Source: JAADDK01 sp964425415
GTDB lineage: Archaea; Thermoplasmatota; Thermoplasmata; Thermoplasmatales; Aciduliprofundaceae
DNA: 10,372 nt
Direction: 5' to 3'
Assembly (NCBI GenBank): GCA_964425415.1
Contig: CAYRMJ010000048.1
Coordinates: 1-10,372, forward strand
A program made the position numbers and the translations under genes. Positions 5,763 through 10,372 of the stretch are shown here, piece after piece. Numbering within the stretch: position 1 is the stretch's first letter; each line of letters begins with the position of its first letter. The notes beneath the pieces were generated by a model that was not told the origin of the DNA, made no database searches, and was given only the letters and a program-made list of their open reading frames with translations.

Positions 5763-6948
5763 AAATTATGTTTATTTTTTGATTGCAGGTAAATCTTTCT
5801 CAGCATTTGGGACTTTACTCACGACATTCACAATTTTCATACTGCTTTATAATTTATCAAATTTGCCTGCAATAATAGGTTTGGGAGGGATAGTCCTATC
5901 CATTCCCTCAATGATTTTAGGGGGTGTGCTGGGTACTTTCGTGGATAAGTATGGCCCCAAAAAAATGTTGATAATTTCTTCAATTAGCAATCTCCTGATA
6001 GCAGGTGTTTTGATAATACTATACGAGTTCTGGATTGTTTTATTAGTGTGTCTTTTCATATACTCCACTTTTCTGGTGCTCAGTGGTATATCCTTTAATG
6101 CACTGCTTCCCAAATTGATAGGGGAGGAAGAACTGTTTCACTACAATAGCATAATATCCCTGTCATTTATGATGGCAGGTTTTCCCGCACCAGTGATTGC
6201 GGGATATCTACTTAATATAAATGTCCCCCTCATCTTTTTAGTTGATGTAATTACCTATGCCTTTGAGCTAATGGTTGTCTTAAGATTGCCGTTGATCTCA
6301 TCCCACATCCCGAAAACTTCATTTTTAACTGATTTTCATGAAGGGATAGAATACCTTCTCCGCAAAAAAGAAATTCTGTTTGTTATAGCGATGATTTTCA
6401 TCGCATTCTTATTTCTGGGAGGAACAAGAACCATACTGATACCCTATTTCTCAGATTTATTTGGAGACAACTACTCTTTGTTTTATGGAGGTTTTAAGTC
6501 CCTTGACGGTATATCAAGTGGTATAATCCTTTTGGCATTTTCTTTGGGTTATATTAAGATAAAAAAGCATCTTTTTGCAACCTCTTTTGGGATCATATTA
6601 TTTTTTGTAGCATTATTAACACTTTCAGCATTTCCATGCTTACCCGTGATAATCTTTTCTGCGATACTTTCAGGAACATCTTCAGGTATGATTTCTCCAA
6701 ATTCAATGACATACATCCAAAAAACAGCAGATTCTAAATTTCTGGGTAGGGTTATAGGGGTTCAGCAGGTAATTCTATCCGCATCCACACTAATTTCCTA
6801 CATTCTCCTTGGTGCCTTAGCAACCATTTATAGCCGACGGATAATGCTCTCTTGGATTGGAATAATGGGATTATTAATTATGAGTATTTTTGCCATTTTT
6901 TCGTTGAGAATGGAAAATAACTTATCGCACAAAAGCGAGAAAAATTAA
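5755..6948 (+). CDS. MFS transporter, probable peptide exporter
   Basis: This integral membrane protein of 397 residues has about twelve hydrophobic segments. It carries the major-facilitator signature between the second and third segments (GTFVDKYGPKK, about 60-70) and a PNSMTYIQ...FLGRVIG stretch near residue 330 that resembles drug/siderophore exporters of the EntS/MefA type. ATG 5755 is preferred over GTG 5746 because AGGTGAG (5744-5750) sits right before it. It overlaps the maturase by 8 bp, so co-translation is expected. Its place in the cassette suggests export of, or self-protection against, the modified peptide. Most sactipeptide clusters use an ABC exporter, so an MFS is less usual. 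There are no C-terminal extras: it ends in a short basic tail after the last segment. Confidence 0.85.
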   Translation: MDKNYVYFLIAGKSFSAFGTLLTTFTIFILLYNLSNLPAIIGLGGIVLSIPSMILGGVLGTFVDKYGPKKMLIISSISNLLIAGVLIILYEFWIVLLVCLFIYSTFLVLSGISFNALLPKLIGEEELFHYNSIISLSFMMAGFPAPVIAGYLLNINVPLIFLVDVITYAFELMVVLRLPLISSHIPKTSFLTDFHEGIEYLLRKKEILFVIAMIFIAFLFLGGTRTILIPYFSDLFGDNYSLFYGGFKSLDGISSGIILLAFSLGYIKIKKHLFATSFGIILFFVALLTLSAFPCLPVIIFSAILSGTSSGMISPNSMTYIQKTADSKFLGRVIGVQQVILSASTLISYILLGALATIYSRRIMLSWIGIMGLLIMSIFAIFSLRMENNLSHKSEKN

Positions 6949-7187
6949 AATCATCTTAATAGATGTGTGGGAATAAGCGTAAGAATTAGGCATTGTAAAA
7001 TGGTATCAAATCTCATCAACGTCAGTTAAAACTCTCCTAAGCATCAACTTTTAGCGGAAAATCAGTATACACCTGAAAATAGGTAGTGAGATCCGCATTA
7101 TTACCCATAAATGCTCTTATTTTGTCTCTTATCGCTTTTTGTGGGTGCAGGAAAAATTACATCTATGGTGGATGCTTTTTCTTTTTG

Positions 7188-7195
7188 AAGGTGAT
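7188..7195 (+). promoter_or_regulatory. Ribosome-binding site fixing the E1-like start
   Basis: AAGGTGAT sits 3 nt before ATG 7199. This decides for 7199 against the in-frame GTG 7139, which would add 20 residues that resemble nothing in the family and would displace the conserved RYxRQ-like opening. Confidence 0.75.
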
Positions 7196-7198
7196 ACC

Positions 7199-7846
7199 AT
7201 GCACCGTTATGAAAGACAGCGTGATCTCGTAAATCAGGAGCGGTTGCTCAAAGCCAAAGTTATGATAGCTGGAGTTGGTGGTCTGGGTGGCTTCACAGCA
7301 GTTAACCTTGCCCTTGCAGGCGTGGGTACGCTGATCCTAGTTGATCCCGACACCGTGGAGGAGAGCAATTTAAACAGGCAACTCCTCTACAGGGAGGAGC
7401 ATATCGGACGCAAGAAGGTAATGGTTGCCCGGGATTTCTTAAAGGGAGTCAATCCCCATATAGATGTGCTGGCCATTGATACTCCTGTTGAAAATGTTGA
7501 TGACTCCATTGATTTTGATGTTGTGGTGGATGGTCTTGATAACTATCCCTCCAGGATTCATGCTGAGCATCTTGCATTGTCCCGTGGCGTGCCGTTTGTT
7601 TTCGGCGCTGTTGAGGGGTACATGGGAATGCTCACCTTCATAGACGGAGAAACTAAGAGATTGAAGCATTTCATGCATGGGAGAGTATCGCAAAATCCGC
7701 AGGTTTTGGCTGGGACTGCGGCGTTCACCGCATCTCTGCAGGCGCTTGAGGCGATAAAGTATTTATCAGGGCGCGGAGATTTGCTGAGAAACAGGCTTTT
7801 GATATACGATGCTCTGAGCACGAATTTCGTGGAGGTGAAACTGTGA
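7199..7846 (+). CDS. E1-like adenylyltransferase, MoeB/ThiF/HesA family
   Basis: This enzyme uses ATP to adenylate the C-terminal glycine of a ubiquitin-fold sulfur carrier, here almost certainly the MoaD-type protein encoded next to it. The 215 residues show the family opening RYERQ (3-7), the nucleotide loop GVGGLG (25-30), LVDPD (47-51), NLNRQLLY with R60, and the DGLDN motif (111-115). The C-terminal LLIYDAL block is also typical. It is shorter than E. coli MoeB (about 250). There is not a single cysteine: both zinc-binding CxxC pairs and any thioester cysteine are absent. It overlaps the next gene by 4 bp (GTGA). moeB is the likely role, but thiamine (ThiF) or a dual function is possible, so I give no symbol. 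Confidence 0.88.
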   Translation: MHRYERQRDLVNQERLLKAKVMIAGVGGLGGFTAVNLALAGVGTLILVDPDTVEESNLNRQLLYREEHIGRKKVMVARDFLKGVNPHIDVLAIDTPVENVDDSIDFDVVVDGLDNYPSRIHAEHLALSRGVPFVFGAVEGYMGMLTFIDGETKRLKHFMHGRVSQNPQVLAGTAAFTASLQALEAIKYLSGRGDLLRNRLLIYDALSTNFVEVKL

Positions 7847-8076
7847 AAGTGCGCATACGATACTTTGGCAGATTTGCAATGGAGATTGGCAAGTTCTCAG
7901 AGGAAATTGAAATACGAGATGGGGCAACGGTTAGAGAGCTCATCAAAATGCTCCGTGAACGCTATCCTGCACTCAAGAACGAGGAAATTGAAGTTTCAAT
8001 TGATGGCAAATACGCACCTGAGGACATGCCCCTTACCTACGAGGTTTCGGTGTATCCGATGATAAGCGGAGGTTAA
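7843..8076 (+). CDS. moaD: MoaD-type ubiquitin-fold sulfur carrier
   Basis: This small beta-grasp protein of 77 residues ends in the diagnostic Gly-Gly (MISGG), which is adenylated by the E1-like enzyme and converted to a thiocarboxylate. MKVRIRYFGRF, DGATVRELI and the closing VSVYPMISGG strand fit MoaD better than ThiS. With MoaE (2648-3019) it would form molybdopterin synthase; archaeal relatives can also act in tRNA thiolation or protein conjugation. The start GTG 7843 overlaps the upstream stop and has GGAGGTGA at 7831-7838. The gene converges on the M24-fold gene, sharing the palindrome TTAA (8073-8076) in which both stop codons lie. Confidence 0.88.
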   Translation: MKVRIRYFGRFAMEIGKFSEEIEIRDGATVRELIKMLRERYPALKNEEIEVSIDGKYAPEDMPLTYEVSVYPMISGG

Positions 8077-9149
8077 GTTATTTTTTCAAGATTATCGCCT
8101 CTCACGATGAAAGTGTCCTCGTGCTTTATTGCACCTTCGGGAAGCATGAGCGGCGGGTGCACTATGGCGAGAACCATGCCCTCTTCTATCTTCCAGAATC
8201 TGTGTCCCACCACGATTGTGGTTATGGGTGGCTCTTCAATGAGAAGCCCCACTCCATGCGTGTAGCCCTTCACATAGTAATCGTCCAGACGCTCGTGGCG
8301 ATACACTTCGTAAATCTTCTTTTCCACCGCGCTGAACGTAATTCCGGGCTTTGTGCTCTTTATCGCAACATCGTAGGCTAATTTTTTCACTTCCATCGCC
8401 CTTTTTACCTCATTTTTCACTTCGCCCACCAAAAATGTTCTGGCCATGTTCGCGTAGTAGTTGTTGTAATCAGCACCGATAACAACGGTGACCACTCCAT
8501 TATCTTTCACGTACGCATCCCTGAACGGCTCCGCGTGCACTCTGGGCGTGGTGGAAACATAGACCTTCGGGTCCTCGCTGCCCTCCTTCATCAGGAGATG
8601 CGAAATCTCCGAGGCAATTTGCAATTCGCTAAGCCCGGGAGCGATTAGCTCCGAGGCGAAATCCATTCCTTTCTCAGCTATTTTTCCCGCCTTTTTTATG
8701 TTATCCAGTTCACACTGGTCCTTTATCATTCTAAGCTGGAAGGTGAGGTCAAGAATGTCCACCACTTCAACCTCCGGGTTCAATCTCTGAAACACTTTGA
8801 GAAATAGTAAATACGCATCCCTCTCCACGGAAAACTCCAAACCTACGCGCTTGTATCCGTTTCCGCGAATCCACGAGACCACCCCGCCCATGAGAGATTC
8901 TGCATCCTGATATTCCTGCACATCCTCTATCCATGACCTTCTTTTGAATTCCTCCGCCTCGCCCTCAACCACGAAGACCATGGGCTCGCCCTCCGCGGGA
9001 ATGAGGAGCGAGGGCCTAAGCCATCTTGTGCCTGTGAAGTAGGTGAATGTAGATAGCGCACGAATAACCGCACCGCCAATATTGTTCTTCCTGAGCAATT
9101 CCTGAAACTTTCGCAATCTCCTCTCAAACATATCCTTCGGCCCGCGCAT
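8073..9149 (-). CDS. Peptidase M24-fold protein with degenerate metal site
   Basis: The protein (358 residues from ATG 9149) has the two-domain build of prolidase/creatinase: an N-terminal creatinase-like domain (about 8-130; FTGTRWLRPSLLIP) and a C-terminal pita-bread domain (about 150-355). Aligning the five usual dimetal ligands D, D, H, E, E gives V (in VVIGADYNNY), N (in ANMARTF), H (in THGVG), no Glu (in LAIVHPPL) and E (in HEDTF). Only the His and last Glu remain, so normal metallopeptidase activity is unlikely. It may be a binding protein or a non-peptidase relative. GGAAGTGAT just before ATG 9149 favours that start; GTG 9158, overlapping the upstream stop, is the alternative. Likely co-transcribed with the DUF438 gene. 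Confidence 0.82.
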   Translation of the reverse strand: MRGPKDMFERRLRKFQELLRKNNIGGAVIRALSTFTYFTGTRWLRPSLLIPAEGEPMVFVVEGEAEEFKRRSWIEDVQEYQDAESLMGGVVSWIRGNGYKRVGLEFSVERDAYLLFLKVFQRLNPEVEVVDILDLTFQLRMIKDQCELDNIKKAGKIAEKGMDFASELIAPGLSELQIASEISHLLMKEGSEDPKVYVSTTPRVHAEPFRDAYVKDNGVVTVVIGADYNNYYANMARTFLVGEVKNEVKRAMEVKKLAYDVAIKSTKPGITFSAVEKKIYEVYRHERLDDYYVKGYTHGVGLLIEEPPITTIVVGHRFWKIEEGMVLAIVHPPLMLPEGAIKHEDTFIVRGDNLEKIT

Positions 9150-9154
9150 TTTAA

Positions 9155-10372
9155 TCACTTCCAGTCCAGCAACCTTTTCTCTCCTTTTATTTCTCTAATC
9201 TCTGTTATGTCCTGAGTGAATTCCAGAGTGCCCATGTATTTTCCCTCTCCATCTCTAACGGCAAAGTACTGTATTAATATTTTCCTCCCGCGCATGTCAA
9301 TCCAGAATTCTGCCTTGCTTCTCTCTCCTTTTTTGAACGCCTGCAGGATTTTGTTCACTATATGCACGCTCTTTGGCGGGTGACACAGCTGCACGGGCCT
9401 TCCAAGAACGCTCTTGGTGCGGGTGAATATTCTCTCCCCGCCAGAGAAGAACCTCACACGGTCCTCGGCGTCAATGAATGTGATATCCGCGGGCATGGTC
9501 GCGAGCATCGCTGAAATCTCCTTCGGTAGCATGTATCCGTCCTCAAGTTTCACATCTCCATCACGAATCAGCTCTTTTTTATCGGGTTTGAAGGCCATGG
9601 CGCCCATGTTCTTCTTCATCTCCTGAATCAGGTGCTGGGGCAGGTTCATTAATTGCTCCGCCGTGATTTCATCGCGCACCTCGTAGGGCATTATCTCCCG
9701 CACATCAGGATTCCACTCCTTTGGCTTGATTTTGTAATACCCTATTTCGTCGTCCTGCATCCTTATCGCCTTGAACTCGCCATCGCTGAGCAGCACCTTG
9801 AGCGTCGGATAAAGTATATTGTTCTCCCTGAACACCATGTCAATGAGCCGATTTGCGAGGTCCTGTGCAATCTCTTTTATCTCCCCGTATTTCCTCTCAG
9901 CTATTTTCCGAAGAAGTTTGTTCATCTCCGCGCGGATTTCATCGTGCTTGCGCCACAGCACCGCGGGTACCGCCGTTAAGCCTCTTCTTTCCAGATACGG
10001 AAATACTATCATCTCCTCTCTCTCGTAATGGGTGTAGCCTATGGCTTTCAACCCGCGAGCGATGCCCTCAAGCATCTTCAAAGTGCTATCTCTAGCCTTG
10101 CCCTCCACATTGCTGAGGGATGTGCCATATAGGTTCAGAATCTCCGCATCTTTTATTATCTCAACGTTCTCCTCGTAGAGATTGCGGAGCGGGTGGCCTT
10201 CGGGCATTTCTTTTATCTCTCTCTCCGCACCGCTCACGCTCTCCCGGAATATCTCCACGTGTATGTCGCACATCCTCGCAATCTCCCTCGGCGAAATTCC
10301 TTCCTTAACCAGCTCCTGCTCAATGAGCGGAATTTCCAGCGGTGAGATGGAGCGCAAAACGTCCTTGAATTC
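9155..10372 (-). CDS. DUF438 / hemerythrin-like / PAS sensor protein (5' end outside window)
   Basis: The frame is open to the right edge, where EFKDVL precedes SPLEIPLIEQELVKEG. That is interior DUF438 sequence, so the gene starts beyond 10372; the TTG at 10357 is not its start. Order of parts in the 405 visible residues: DUF438 helices (first 80, with MCDIHVEIFR); an HHE hemerythrin-like four-helix region with THYEREEMIVFPYLERRG, a WRKHDEIRAEM helix and FRENNILYPTL, whose His and acidic residues could hold a di-iron site; and a C-terminal PAS domain (about 290-405) with FFSGGERIF, QLCHPPKSVH and YFAVRDGEGKYMGTLEF. The family is thought to sense oxygen, NO or redox state; no output domain is seen. 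Base composition is higher in G+C than the peptide cassette. Confidence 0.88.
   Translation of the reverse strand, partial: EFKDVLRSISPLEIPLIEQELVKEGISPREIARMCDIHVEIFRESVSGAEREIKEMPEGHPLRNLYEENVEIIKDAEILNLYGTSLSNVEGKARDSTLKMLEGIARGLKAIGYTHYEREEMIVFPYLERRGLTAVPAVLWRKHDEIRAEMNKLLRKIAERKYGEIKEIAQDLANRLIDMVFRENNILYPTLKVLLSDGEFKAIRMQDDEIGYYKIKPKEWNPDVREIMPYEVRDEITAEQLMNLPQHLIQEMKKNMGAMAFKPDKKELIRDGDVKLEDGYMLPKEISAMLATMPADITFIDAEDRVRFFSGGERIFTRTKSVLGRPVQLCHPPKSVHIVNKILQAFKKGERSKAEFWIDMRGRKILIQYFAVRDGEGKYMGTLEFTQDITEIREIKGEKRLLDWK

Noticed and set aside
6949..7198. Possible second precursor peptide or small RNA between the MFS and E1 genes
   Set aside because: Short frames on both strands (for example MGNNADLTTYFQ on the minus strand) lack ribosome-binding sites and Cys-rich cores; no stable RNA fold is obvious.
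10367..10372. GAATTC at the exact right end, suggesting a cloning boundary
   Set aside because: The same hexamer occurs within the window (near 3860 and 9304), and the reading frame of the DUF438 gene runs cleanly through it; likely coincidence.
1..10372. CRISPR array, tRNA or rRNA genes
   Set aside because: No regularly spaced repeats, no cloverleaf-like segment and no rRNA-like conserved sequence were seen.

Overview
The window reads as archaeal, most likely a Thermoplasmatota-type euryarchaeon (an Aciduliprofundum-like lineage would fit, but this is inference without a database search). The evidence is a Nop5/Nop56-type box C/D RNP protein, strong GGAGGTGAT-like ribosome-binding sites, tightly overlapping genes, GTG and TTG starts, and an archaeal-style TATA box.

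Layout. (1) Positions 134-1250, minus strand: a class II aldolase overlapping a HAD phosphatase. (2) Positions 1326-3019, plus strand: a three-gene overlapping unit of a double zinc-ribbon protein, Nop5 and MoaE. It converges on thiE (3047-3661, minus). (3) Positions 3662-4379: a scar-like stretch with the remains of a transposase whose catalytic core is missing. (4) Positions 4380-6948, plus strand, markedly AT-rich: a compact peptide-modification cassette. It holds a 44-residue Cys-containing precursor peptide (4380-4514), a radical SAM/SPASM maturase with a PqqD-like N-terminal domain, and an MFS exporter. (5) Positions 7199-8076, plus strand: an E1-like adenylyltransferase overlapping a MoaD-type sulfur carrier ending in Gly-Gly. 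(6) Positions 8073-10372, minus strand, visibly more GC-rich: a peptidase-M24-fold protein that has lost most metal ligands, preceded by a DUF438/hemerythrin/PAS protein that runs off the right edge.

How the genes work together. MoaE, the E1-like protein and MoaD together supply the sulfur-insertion step of molybdopterin synthesis: E1 adenylates MoaD, and MoaD plus MoaE form molybdopterin synthase. ThiE belongs to thiamine synthesis. The peptide cassette and the broken transposase sit between the moaE/thiE side and the E1/moaD side, as if they had entered a cofactor-biosynthesis neighbourhood.

Main point. The short gene at 4380-4514 looks like the substrate of the adjacent radical SAM enzyme. 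Its core resembles, block by block, the B. subtilis sporulation killing factor SkfA, a cyclic thioether peptide. That suggests an archaeal sactipeptide-like RiPP with a different ring pattern. The intergenic stretch 6949-7198 (250 bp) shows no convincing gene or RNA apart from the ribosome-binding site of the E1 gene.
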